This document shows positions 9,251 to 17,274 of a DNA stretch of 64,000 bases, piece by piece. The DNA comes from Microbacterium profundi (GTDB lineage: Bacteria; Actinomycetota; Actinomycetes; Actinomycetales; Microbacteriaceae), in contig NZ_JPSY01000001.1 of the NCBI RefSeq assembly GCF_000763375.1, positions 2,108,001-2,172,000 on the forward strand, written 5' to 3'. Made by a program: the position numbers and the translations under genes. Each line of letters starts with the position of its first letter. The first letter of the stretch is position 1. The notes below the pieces were generated by a model. That model did no database searches. It saw nothing but the letters and a program-made list of their open reading frames with translations, and was not told the DNA's origin.

Positions 9251-10917
9251 CGGCGTCGCCGGCGTCGGATGCCGCGGCATCCCTTCTGGCTGAACTCATC
9301 GCGCACGGGGTGCGAGACATCGTCATCTCGCCAGGGTCGCGTTCCCAGGCGCTCGCTCTCGCCGCCACCCGCCTGGCCGGTCAGGGCGCGGTGCGCGTGC
9401 ATGTGCGCATCGATGAGCGGGTCGCCGGATTCACCGCGCTGGGTCTCTCTCGCGAGACGCGGGTTCCGGCCGCGGTCATCTGCACGTCGGGAACGGCGAC
9501 GGCGAACCTGCTTCCCGCCGCCATGGAGGCCTTCCACTCCGGCGTGCCGCTGCTGCTGCTCACCGCGGACCGCCCTCCGGAACTGCGCGGCGTCGGCGCG
9601 AATCAGGCGACGATCCAGCCGGGACTGTTCGACCCGTTCGTGAGACTCTCACTCGATGCCCCTGTACCCGGCGACGGCACGTGGGACGGCCTCGCCGAGC
9701 GCGCGGTCATCGCGGCGATGGGAGCGGATGCCGTCCCCACGGCCCTGCCGGGAGTCGCCGGTCCCGTGCACCTGAACCTCCCGTCGCGTGAGCCGCTGTC
9801 CGCCGCAGCGGTGGGGGAAGCCGCGGTCGCTCCCGGTCCGGCTCCGACGGCGACGCCGGGGGAGCCGTTCGTTCTCACCCGCGGCCTCCGCACCGTCGTG
9901 ATCGCGGGCGCGGATGCCGGAGCTGAGGCCGAGGAGATCGCCCACGCCGGCACGTGGCCGCTGATCGCCGAGATCGTCAGCGGAGCGCGATACGGCCGCT
10001 ACATCGTGCACGGCTACCGCGAGATGCTCCGCGACGACGTCCTCGGCGGTCGGATCCAGCGCGCCGTGGTGCTCGGCCATCCCACCCTCAGCCGCGAGGT
10101 CACCGCGCTGCTGCGCCGCGACGACGTCCAGGTCGTCGCAGTGCGCTCGGGCGGCGAGGCGCTCGATCTCAACGGACGAACGGTGTCCGCGGCATCCGTC
10201 TCCGTCGCCCCCGGCGAGGCTGATCGTTCCTGGATGGGGGCGTGGATGGAGGCATCCGCGGCATCCGTCGTCGACCTCAGCGAAGCCGCGCCGGATCAGG
10301 AGGGACTCGCATCGACCGACTTCGCCGAACGCCGAAACGCGGTGCGCGCCGAACTCGAGGCGGTGCGGCGTCCACTCGATCGCGAACTGCTCGTCGACGC
10401 CGTGTGGCGCGCGACGTGGCCGCACGATCGCCTGATGTTCGGATCCTCGCGGTTGGTGCGCGTCGCAGACGCGGTGCTCGGCGGTAAGAAGGTGCCGGTG
10501 CACGCCAATCGCGGCCTGGCCGGCATCGACGGCACGATCTCCACCGCCATGGGAATCGCTCTGGCCAGTCAAGCCGAAGGCGCAGCCGGTGTGACGAGGG
10601 TGCTGCTGGGTGACCTTGCATTCCTGCACGACGTCGGTGCGCTGCTCATGCCGCCCGACGAGACGGGGCTGCGCATCCAGGTCATCGTCGGCAACGACGG
10701 CGGTGGCACGATCTTCGATGCGCTCGAGGTCGCGTCATCCGCACCGCGCGAAGACCTCGACCGCGCCTTCTACACTCCGCACACCGTGCAGCTTGAGCAG
10801 CTCGCGCTCGCATACGGCTGGACCTATCAGCGGATCACGACGCGCGCCGCGCTCAACCAGGCACTCACGGCACCCGTCGGGGGCCGACAGCTCATCGAGG
10901 TGCCGCTGCCGCGCTGA
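9247..10917 (+). CDS. menD: 2-succinyl-5-enolpyruvyl-6-hydroxy-3-cyclohexene-1-carboxylate synthase
   Basis: Protein of 556 aa, full length for MenD, a thiamine diphosphate enzyme that joins isochorismate and 2-oxoglutarate in menaquinone synthesis. The N-terminus carries HGVRDIVISPGSRSQALALA, followed by the cofactor Glu region (RIDERVAGFTALGL) and the C-terminal pyrophosphate-binding part (VHANRGLAGIDGTISTAMG and VIVGNDGGGTIFDAL). The GTG start overlaps the preceding stop (GTGA). It works with the isochorismate synthase and MenG encoded nearby. Confidence 0.95.
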   Translation: MTASPASDAAASLLAELIAHGVRDIVISPGSRSQALALAATRLAGQGAVRVHVRIDERVAGFTALGLSRETRVPAAVICTSGTATANLLPAAMEAFHSGVPLLLLTADRPPELRGVGANQATIQPGLFDPFVRLSLDAPVPGDGTWDGLAERAVIAAMGADAVPTALPGVAGPVHLNLPSREPLSAAAVGEAAVAPGPAPTATPGEPFVLTRGLRTVVIAGADAGAEAEEIAHAGTWPLIAEIVSGARYGRYIVHGYREMLRDDVLGGRIQRAVVLGHPTLSREVTALLRRDDVQVVAVRSGGEALDLNGRTVSAASVSVAPGEADRSWMGAWMEASAASVVDLSEAAPDQEGLASTDFAERRNAVRAELEAVRRPLDRELLVDAVWRATWPHDRLMFGSSRLVRVADAVLGGKKVPVHANRGLAGIDGTISTAMGIALASQAEGAAGVTRVLLGDLAFLHDVGALLMPPDETGLRIQVIVGNDGGGTIFDALEVASSAPREDLDRAFYTPHTVQLEQLALAYGWTYQRITTRAALNQALTAPVGGRQLIEVPLPR

Positions 10918-10935
10918 TCAGGGCAAGATGTACGC

Positions 10936-11790
10936 ATGAGCACACGAGGCTGGTCAGGCGACGCATCCGAGATCCTGCGAGTGGGCGAAGGATTCCGCCT
11001 GGCAGACGTCGACCCTGACAGCCATCCCGGCTATGACGGCGACAAGAAGAGCGGCACGGCAGACCTCGCCGCCGGCATCGAGTCGCTGGGAGAGCTGCAG
11101 GAACGGCTGTACGCGGAGAGCCGCGCGGGCACCACGACCGACTCGGTGCTGCTGGTGCTGCAGGCGATGGACTCCGCAGGCAAGGGCGGGATCGTCAGGC
11201 ACGTGGTCGGCGGCGTCGATCCGCAGGGGATCGCGCTCACGGCGTTCAAGGCGCCGACCGACGAAGAGCTGTCGCACGACTTCCTGTGGCGCGTCGAGCA
11301 GCGTCTGCCGGAGCCGGGCTTCATCGGGGTCTTCGACCGGTCGCACTACGAGGACGTGCTGATCGGAAAGGTGCGCGAGCTCGCATCAGCGGACGAGATC
11401 GAACGCCGATTCGGTGCGATCAATGATTTCGAGTCCAGGGTCGCGGCATCCGGTACCCGCATCGTCAAGGTGATGCTGCACATCTCGTCGGAGGAGCAGA
11501 AGGAGCGCCTGATGGAGCGCCTCGAGCGCCCGGACAAATACTGGAAGTACAACCCGGGCGACGTCGACGAGCGCCTCCGCTGGCCCGACTACATGGCGGC
11601 CTATCAGACGGTGTTCGATCGCACGTCGACCGAGGTCGCTCCGTGGCACGTCGTGCCGGCGAACAGCAAGTGGTATGCCCGGTTGGCTGTGCAGGAACTG
11701 CTGCTGGCCGCGCTGGAGGACATCGACCCGCAATGGCCGACCGCCGACTTCGACATCGAGGCGGAGAAGAAGCGCCTCGCGGCAAGCTGA
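10936..11790 (+). CDS. ppk2: polyphosphate kinase 2 family protein
   Basis: Protein of 284 aa with the PPK2 fold: P-loop AMDSAGKGG (residues 77-85), Walker B FDRSHYEDVL (from 133) and the lid with KYWKYNPGD. PPK2 enzymes transfer phosphate between polyphosphate and nucleotides; class and direction (AMP, ADP or GDP) cannot be settled by eye. The last codons (RLAAS and stop) lie inside a 33-bp direct repeat that continues downstream, so the C-terminus has been shaped by repeat duplication. CAAGAT six bases before the ATG may be a leaderless promoter. Confidence 0.88.
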   Translation: MSTRGWSGDASEILRVGEGFRLADVDPDSHPGYDGDKKSGTADLAAGIESLGELQERLYAESRAGTTTDSVLLVLQAMDSAGKGGIVRHVVGGVDPQGIALTAFKAPTDEELSHDFLWRVEQRLPEPGFIGVFDRSHYEDVLIGKVRELASADEIERRFGAINDFESRVAASGTRIVKVMLHISSEEQKERLMERLERPDKYWKYNPGDVDERLRWPDYMAAYQTVFDRTSTEVAPWHVVPANSKWYARLAVQELLLAALEDIDPQWPTADFDIEAEKKRLAAS

Positions 11791-11907
11791 CCTCGTGCGG
11801 GACGAAGCCTCGCGGCAAGCTGACCTCGTGCGGGTCGTTGAGCGAGCGCAGCGAGACGAAACGGGTTGAGCGAGCGCAGCGAGACGAAGCCTCACGGCAA
11901 GCTGACT
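11774..11907. repeat. direct repeats between ppk2 and isochorismate synthase
   Basis: A unit beginning GCCTCGCGGCAAGCTGACCT occurs at 11774 and again at 11807 (33-bp period), with a third partial, slightly diverged copy at 11889-11907. Between copies two and three lie two copies of another dispersed repeat, GTTGAGCGAGCGCAGCGAGA, at 11837 and 11865. The first copy contains the ppk2 stop codon and the third reaches the stop of the convergent gene. Together they fill the whole gap between the two 3' ends. Confidence 0.85.
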
Positions 11908-13193
11908 CAGGCCAGGGCGTCGACCAAGGGCCGGAACTTCACCCTGGTCTCGAGCAGCTCCGTCTCGGGGTCGCTCGCGGCCACGATGCCCGCACCAGCG
12001 TAGGCCGTGACGCCGAGAGTCTCGCCCTCGTCCGTACCGCGCAGGGATCCGACTTCGAACTGCGCGCAGCGCAGCGCGATCGCCCACTCGCCGTTGCCGT
12101 TGCCGTCGACCCAGCCCACAGGGCCCGCGTAGCGACCGCGGTCGAAGGGCTCGAGTTCGCGGATCGCGGCGATCGCAGCCTTCGTCGGGGTGCCGGCGAC
12201 AGCGGCTGTCGGGTGCAGCGCCCCGACCAGGTCGAGTGCGGATGCGCCGTCGGACAGCTCGCCCTCCACATCGGTGGCGAGATGGAAGAGGTTCGGCAGC
12301 TTCAGCAGGAACGGCTGCTCGCTCGACGCCAGCGCCCTCGTGTGCGGGCGCAGCGAGACCAGCACGCTCTGCACCGCGTACTCGTGCTCGTCGATGTCTT
12401 TCACGCTGGACGACAGCGATGCGGACACGGCATTGTCCTCGTCGGCATCCGCTCCACGGCCGATCGTCCCGGCCAAGACGCGCGCGGTCACCGTGCCACC
12501 TTGCACGGTGACGAGAGTCTCGGGGCTCGCGCCGATCAGACCGTCGACGGCGAACGTCCACGTGTCGGGGTACCCCGCCGACAGCTCTCTCACGAGCCGG
12601 CGCAGGTCGCTGCCGCCTGGCACCGTCCCCGCGAGATCGCGCGCGAGCACGACCTTGCTGATCTCGCCAGCGCCGATCAGGCCGAGCGCGGCGCGGATGG
12701 ACGCCTGATAGCCGTTCGGAGTCTGCTGCCCGGGGCCGAGAGTGCCCGCCCAGTGCGGTCCGTAGGGACGACGCTCGAGCGTGGCATCCGGCCGATCCTG
12801 CGGCAGATCGTCGCCCGCGGGCGCGATGCGCGTGATCCATCCTCGGCCCTTGCGCTTGCCGAGGATGACGGAGGGGACGATGAGGACGCTTTCGGAGGCG
12901 GAGTCCTCATCGAAGGTCAGCGCACCGAAGCCGACCAGCCCGGTACCGGGGAGGCTCATCGGGTCGTCGATCTCCGCCGCGGCAGCCAGATCGCGCCAGG
13001 CGTCGGCCATCATCGCCGAACGCATGGATGCCGTTCCCGCCGGGATGCGGATGAAGGTCGGCATCGCGTCGCCGGCGGCGACGATGCCGTCGCCGCGACG
13101 GAGCCAGGCCAGGGGAGCAGAGGGGTGGGCATACGCCAGAAGGTCTTCCACCGGATCGATCTCACGGGTCTGCACGACCAGGCTTCTGCTCAC
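11907..13193 (-). CDS. menF: isochorismate synthase
   Basis: Protein of 428 aa of the chorismate-binding family. The C-terminal catalytic half carries EISKVVLARDL, GASPETLVTVQGGTVTARVL, DEHEYAVQSV, HPTAAVAGTPTKAA and the final GWVDGNGNGEWAIALRCA and YAGAGIVAASDPETEL motifs. It converts chorismate to isochorismate, the first committed step toward menaquinone (or a siderophore; menD and menG nearby favour menaquinone). GTG start at 13193 with TATTCT six bases upstream suggests a leaderless transcript. The IS110 element begins about 50 bp upstream of its start. Confidence 0.9.
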   Translation of the reverse strand: MSRSLVVQTREIDPVEDLLAYAHPSAPLAWLRRGDGIVAAGDAMPTFIRIPAGTASMRSAMMADAWRDLAAAAEIDDPMSLPGTGLVGFGALTFDEDSASESVLIVPSVILGKRKGRGWITRIAPAGDDLPQDRPDATLERRPYGPHWAGTLGPGQQTPNGYQASIRAALGLIGAGEISKVVLARDLAGTVPGGSDLRRLVRELSAGYPDTWTFAVDGLIGASPETLVTVQGGTVTARVLAGTIGRGADADEDNAVSASLSSSVKDIDEHEYAVQSVLVSLRPHTRALASSEQPFLLKLPNLFHLATDVEGELSDGASALDLVGALHPTAAVAGTPTKAAIAAIRELEPFDRGRYAGPVGWVDGNGNGEWAIALRCAQFEVGSLRGTDEGETLGVTAYAGAGIVAASDPETELLETRVKFRPLVDALA

Positions 13194-13250
13194 CGTTCCA
13201 GAATAGTTGTCCGATCCGGTGCATAGAGTGAACGCATGAGAAGCCCTATG

Positions 13251-14522
13251 TCAAGCCGCCTCGGTTTTCGGGTCGAGGTAGGCCTGAAGTGCGCGGTGTT
13301 TGGTGGGGTCGTAGGGGACGTTGTCTTGCCAGCAGTGCCAGATGATGGTGAGCCATGCGCGGGCCAGTATGCGGACGGCGTGGGGGTGGTCGTGGCCTCG
13401 GTCACGGGCTCGTTGGTAGAGGTGCGCGGCCCAGGGGTTGGCTTTGACGCTGTCGGCGGCGAAGTCGGTGACGGCGTCTCTGAGTTGTTTGTCGCAGGAC
13501 CAGCGGAAGCCGACAACGCGGATCTTCCCGGATTGTCGGGTGGATGGTGCGGCACCGGCGAGGCAGATCAACGACTCCGGGGTGGGGAACCGGGACCGGC
13601 AGTCGCCGATCTCGGCGAGCAGGCGGGCGGCGCGAATGCGCCCGGCTCGGGGCAGGCTGGTGAAGATGTGTGCGTCGGTGTGGATGCTCAGTTGCCTGTC
13701 GATGTGCTTTTCCAGGGTGCGGGTCTGGTCTTGCAGGGTTCGCAAGACCTTGACGTAGCTGGCGGTGATAGCGGCCAGAGCGGTGGCGAACTCGCCGATG
13801 GGGCCACGCGGTGCGGTAAGGGTCTTCGCGTGCAGCACGGTGGGATTGGTGCGTCCGGAGTATCCCTGCTTACGCAGCCAGGAACCGAGCCTGGTGGGGG
13901 TGAGCCAGTCGAGCTTGTCCTGGGAGTCGAAACGTTCCAGGAACGCCAGAGCGATGTTCGAGTCGATGTCTTTGAACAAGCCGACGGCGGCGGGCAGGGC
14001 GTTGCGCAGGTGCGCGCGCAGCTGGTTGCCGACCGCGATGCGGTGGGCGACGAGGTCCTTGCGGGCACGGCAGGCCCGACGCAACGCGGTCGTGTCGTCG
14101 CGGTCGGGAATCAGCGGGCGCAGTCGGGCCCGATCGGTGCGGAGTGTGTCGGCGAGCACGTAAGCGTCGAACCGGTCGTCCTTGTTGCCGGCGGATCCGT
14201 AGCGGCGGCGGAGGTTTTTGACTTGGTTCGGGCTGACTACGACCACGGTGATGCCCGCGTCCAACAGCGCGTCGATGACGGGCCCGTCGGGGCGTTCGAT
14301 TGCTACCTCGGCGGCGTTGTTGCGGGCCAGGAAGGCCAGCAGGCTATGCAGTCCGTCTGTGGTGTGTTCGATCATGCATCGGTCGAGCTCTCGGCCACGG
14401 TGATCGACGATGCTAACGGCGTGATCGTCGCGGGCCCAGTCCAGACCCGCGGTGACGTCGCCGGGCGGGTCGTCGGGCAGGGACAGGGTTTGTTCATTGT
14501 CGGGTGTGTTGGCAGACTTCAT
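13251..14522 (-). CDS. IS110-family transposase (DEDD recombinase)
   Basis: Protein of 423 aa. The N-terminal RuvC-like domain shows its acidic residues in GLDWA, VAIERPDG and KDDRFDAYVLADTL. The C-terminal transposase domain contains LPRAGRIRAARLLAEIGD and the segment APSTRQSGK with the Ser proposed as nucleophile in IS110 enzymes. ATG at 14522 is preceded by AAGGAGG at a good distance and is preferred over a GTG 48 bases upstream. The frame is intact with no stop or shift, so the element may be active. Confidence 0.93.
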   Translation of the reverse strand: MKSANTPDNEQTLSLPDDPPGDVTAGLDWARDDHAVSIVDHRGRELDRCMIEHTTDGLHSLLAFLARNNAAEVAIERPDGPVIDALLDAGITVVVVSPNQVKNLRRRYGSAGNKDDRFDAYVLADTLRTDRARLRPLIPDRDDTTALRRACRARKDLVAHRIAVGNQLRAHLRNALPAAVGLFKDIDSNIALAFLERFDSQDKLDWLTPTRLGSWLRKQGYSGRTNPTVLHAKTLTAPRGPIGEFATALAAITASYVKVLRTLQDQTRTLEKHIDRQLSIHTDAHIFTSLPRAGRIRAARLLAEIGDCRSRFPTPESLICLAGAAPSTRQSGKIRVVGFRWSCDKQLRDAVTDFAADSVKANPWAAHLYQRARDRGHDHPHAVRILARAWLTIIWHCWQDNVPYDPTKHRALQAYLDPKTEAA

Positions 14523-14775
14523 GTCAGCCTCCTTGCTGCTAAGCCCAGTGGGGAGGCGCCCTCGTCTCACGGTGCCATGGGAGCCGGGACGTGTCTGCCG
14601 GTTCGCTCACTGATCGGCGCTCGCTCCCGGTCATCCCGGGTTTGGCGCTCAGCCCTATCGACGGTCCACACGTCCCGGGCAGCCACCAGACCTCGCAGAT
14701 CTCATGCTGGACATCAACAGTGTCGAGCGAGCCGGGCGATGGCCCGGCGGCACCCGGGGTGCATCAGCGCCCTAT
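14523..14775 (-). ncRNA. candidate IS110 bridge RNA region
   Basis: This is the noncoding 5' flank of the transposase, where IS110-group elements encode their guide (bridge) RNA. Read in transposase orientation it holds a GC-rich hairpin GCCGGGCCATCGCCCGGC near 14732-14749 and an internal copy of CGATAGGGC (14652-14660) identical to nine bases at the element's own end (14769-14777). A copy of the donor end inside the RNA is what a donor-binding guide would look like. RNA boundaries and target loop are not determined; inference from family knowledge. Confidence 0.45.
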
Positions 14776-14806
14776 CGGAGAACGCTGACACAAGAAAGGT
14801 AGTCCA

Positions 14807-15391
14807 GTGAGCGCGCGACCCGAACCCGGTGCCGAGATGATCTTCCAATGGCGCAAGTGGGACGGTCAGACGCACTGGCGGCACGAGTGCGTGTATCTGG
14901 GAGCAGATGATCGGGGTGACTGGATCGGCCAGCCGATCGGATGGCACAGCATCCGCCCCGGTGCGCAGTTCCATGCCGAAGCGCCGAACGTCACCCTCGT
15001 CCCGGCATCGGGCGACTTCGCTCTCACCGTGAACCGCGACCACCCCTTCGGCATGCGCGTCTACATCGACCTGGGCTGGGACATCCACTGGTCGAACGAT
15101 CCGCTGCTCGCCACCGGCATAGACATGGATCTCGATGTCATCCGCCTCGAGCGGGATCGGGACCCTGCCGAAGGTCCGAGCGGCACATGGGTCGACGACC
15201 GGGACGAATGGGCCGAGCACAGCATCCGATACGGCTATCCGGCCGACGTCATGGCGCACCTCGAAGAACTCACCCTCGACCTCGAGGCGCGGGTGCGGGC
15301 ACAGGTCGCCCCATTCGACGACGCGACTGCCGACGTATGGCTCGACCGCCTGGAAGCACTGCACCTCGACCGACCTAGACTGGACAAGTGA
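14807..15391 (+). CDS. DUF402 domain-containing protein
   Basis: Protein of 194 aa from GTG 14807 with AAAGG about seven bases upstream. The DUF402 core is visible: Trp/Tyr-rich N-terminal half, IDLGWDIHWSNDPLLATGIDMDLDVIRLERD, then VDDRDEWAEHSIRYGYPADV. Family members include nucleotide phosphohydrolases and RNA-ribose-acting proteins; no specific role is assigned here. It overlaps menG by GTGA, so the pair is translationally coupled. Its upstream DNA has been replaced by the IS110 element to within 31 bp, so it may now depend on element-derived transcription. Confidence 0.78.
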   Translation: MSARPEPGAEMIFQWRKWDGQTHWRHECVYLGADDRGDWIGQPIGWHSIRPGAQFHAEAPNVTLVPASGDFALTVNRDHPFGMRVYIDLGWDIHWSNDPLLATGIDMDLDVIRLERDRDPAEGPSGTWVDDRDEWAEHSIRYGYPADVMAHLEELTLDLEARVRAQVAPFDDATADVWLDRLEALHLDRPRLDK

Positions 15392-16155
15392 CTCAGTCCA
15401 AGCGCGCCGACCTCGGCAAGGATCCCCAGCGCGTCAGCGGCATGTTCGACCAGGTCGCCGCAGGCTACGACCGCACGAACACCGTGATGACGTTCGGCAA
15501 CGACGCGTTCTGGCGCGCGGCGACGACCCGGGCGGTCGCTCCGAAGCGCGGCGAGCGGATCCTCGATCTCGCCGCAGGTACGGCATCCTCATCCGCATCC
15601 CTCGCGATGAGCGGAGCCGACGTCGTCGCCGCAGACTTCTCGCCCGGCATGCTGGCCGAGGGGAAGCGTCGCCACGGCCATCTGCCGAATCTGTCGTTCG
15701 TCGAGGCCGACGCCATGAATCTGCCGTTCGCCGACGACGAGTTCGACGCCGTGACCATGTCGTACGGACTGCGCAATGTGCAGCAGCCGAAGAAGGCGCT
15801 CGCCGAACTGCTGCGCGTCACGAAGCCCGGTGGACGCCTCGTCATCAACGAGTTCTCGACGCCTCCGGGCAAGGCGTTCCGTGGCCTCTACCGCTTCTAC
15901 AACGCGCAGGTGCTGCCAAGGGTCGCTCGAGTGGCCGGCACGAATGCAGATGCGTACGACTACCTGAACGAGTCGATCATGCACTGGCCGGACCAGAAGC
16001 AGCTTTCGGCCTGGATTCGGGAGGCCGGTTGGACGAACGTCGCCTACCGCAACCTCTCGTTCGGCATCGTCGCGCTGCACCGTGCGAGAAAGCCGGCGAC
16101 CACGCAGGCGAAGGCCCCCGGATCGACCAAGACCTCCAAGCCGAAGAAGGCGTGA
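15388..16155 (+). CDS. menG: demethylmenaquinone methyltransferase
   Basis: Protein of 255 aa of the UbiE/MenG family. N-terminal VSGMFDQVAAGYDRTNTVMT, SAM-binding motif ILDLAAGTA (residues 58-66) and the later MSYGLRNV and EFSTPPGKAFRGLYRFY segments are all diagnostic. It methylates demethylmenaquinone in the last step of menaquinone synthesis. The GTG overlaps the DUF402 stop; TAGACT six bases upstream could also give a leaderless transcript, bypassing the IS110-disturbed upstream region. The C-terminus has a short Lys-rich tail. Confidence 0.95.
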   Translation: MTQSKRADLGKDPQRVSGMFDQVAAGYDRTNTVMTFGNDAFWRAATTRAVAPKRGERILDLAAGTASSSASLAMSGADVVAADFSPGMLAEGKRRHGHLPNLSFVEADAMNLPFADDEFDAVTMSYGLRNVQQPKKALAELLRVTKPGGRLVINEFSTPPGKAFRGLYRFYNAQVLPRVARVAGTNADAYDYLNESIMHWPDQKQLSAWIREAGWTNVAYRNLSFGIVALHRARKPATTQAKAPGSTKTSKPKKA

Positions 16156-16175
16156 GCCCCAGGTAGGGTGGAACC

Positions 16176-17237
16176 GTGACTTCGAGCCCTGCCGCCCCGG
16201 GTTCGCGACTCGCGAGCCGTCTCGGCTTCAGCGACCGCGTATTCATCGGTCGCGCCGCCCGCCGTGTGGCCGACCAGATCGAACTGGGGCTCGACCTCGT
16301 CGAGAACGGCCTTGCCGAAGACCTGCGCGTAGCCGACTCCGTGGCGGATGCCGCGAGCCGGTACCTCTACGAAGCGGGAGGCAAGCGCATCCGTCCGGTG
16401 CTCACGCTGCTCACCGCGCAGCTGGGCGAAGGCAACATCCCCGCCGTGATCGACATCGCCAAGGCGCTGGAGATGACGCACCTCGGCTCGCTCTACCACG
16501 ACGATGTCATGGATGGTGCCGACCGCCGACGCGGAGTCCCGGCGGCCCATGCGGTGTGGGGCAACAGCGTCGCCATCCTCACCGGTGACATCCTGTTCTC
16601 GCGTGCGAGTCAGCTGATGTCGCGCTATGGCGATCGTGCGATCCGTCTGCAGGCCGACACGTTCGAGCGCCTCGTGATGGGGCAGCTCCACGAGACCGTC
16701 GGCGCACAGCCGGGCGATGACCCGATCGAGTTCTACATCCAGGTGCTCGCCGACAAGACCGGTTCCCTGATCGCCGCGGCCACCCAGGGCGGGGCGATCT
16801 TCTCGAACGCTCCGGCCGAGTTCGTGGAGCCCTTGCGCCTCTACGGCGAGAAGGTCGGCGTCGCCTTCCAGTTGCTGGACGACGTGATCGATCTGTCAGC
16901 CAAGCCGGAGGAGACCGGAAAGGTCCCCGGTACCGACCTTCGCGCCGGAGTGCCGACCATGCCGTACCTGCTGCTCAAGGCCGAGACGGATGCCGCATCC
17001 GCTGCCCTCGCGGTGCAGATCGACGAGGGCGTCGCCCTCATCGCCGACGGTGCCGACCCCGCGATCCTCGACCAGCCGTTGGCAGAGCTCCGCGACCACG
17101 CCGTGACGCAGAAGACTCTCGAGCTCGCGCGCACCTGGACGCGCGACGCCATCGACGCACTGGCACCGCTGCCCAAGGGCACGGTGCGCGAAGCGCTGAC
17201 CCGCTTCGCAGAATCACTCGCTGACCGCAGCAGCTGA
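16176..17237 (+). CDS. polyprenyl diphosphate synthase (menaquinone side chain)
   Basis: Protein of 353 aa, long-chain trans-prenyltransferase. Both aspartate-rich motifs are present: first DDVMD at residues 109-113, second in FQLLDDVIDLSA; GGKRIRPVLTLL is the substrate-binding region. It extends allylic diphosphates with isopentenyl diphosphate to the menaquinone tail; chain length cannot be read directly. GTG start with TAGGGT six bases upstream suggests a leaderless transcript. Its position after menG supports the menaquinone assignment. Confidence 0.92.
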   Translation: MTSSPAAPGSRLASRLGFSDRVFIGRAARRVADQIELGLDLVENGLAEDLRVADSVADAASRYLYEAGGKRIRPVLTLLTAQLGEGNIPAVIDIAKALEMTHLGSLYHDDVMDGADRRRGVPAAHAVWGNSVAILTGDILFSRASQLMSRYGDRAIRLQADTFERLVMGQLHETVGAQPGDDPIEFYIQVLADKTGSLIAAATQGGAIFSNAPAEFVEPLRLYGEKVGVAFQLLDDVIDLSAKPEETGKVPGTDLRAGVPTMPYLLLKAETDAASAALAVQIDEGVALIADGADPAILDQPLAELRDHAVTQKTLELARTWTRDAIDALAPLPKGTVREALTRFAESLADRSS

Positions 17238-17274
17238 TCGTGAATCGATCGCCGCAGCATCCGAAAGGACACTC

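Larger units (their letters stand above)
13243..14775. mobile_element. IS110-family insertion sequence (approximate ends)
   Basis: The element carries one DEDD transposase gene plus about 250 bp of noncoding sequence on its 5' side. Ends are inferred: the heptamer GCCCTAT occurs at 13243-13249, just beyond the transposase stop, and at 14769-14775, just before the DUF402 gene's own ribosome-binding site. IS110 elements lack long terminal inverted repeats and normally make no target duplication, which fits. It sits in the divergent gap between isochorismate synthase and DUF402/menG. Confidence 0.75.

Noticed and set aside
11774-11907. Possible CRISPR array
   Set aside because: Copies are tandem or nearly so, with no unique spacers of regular length and no cas gene nearby.
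13236-14810. 524-residue plus-strand frame across the IS110 element
   Set aside because: It is antisense to an intact DEDD transposase with catalytic residues, and it shows no recognisable domain.
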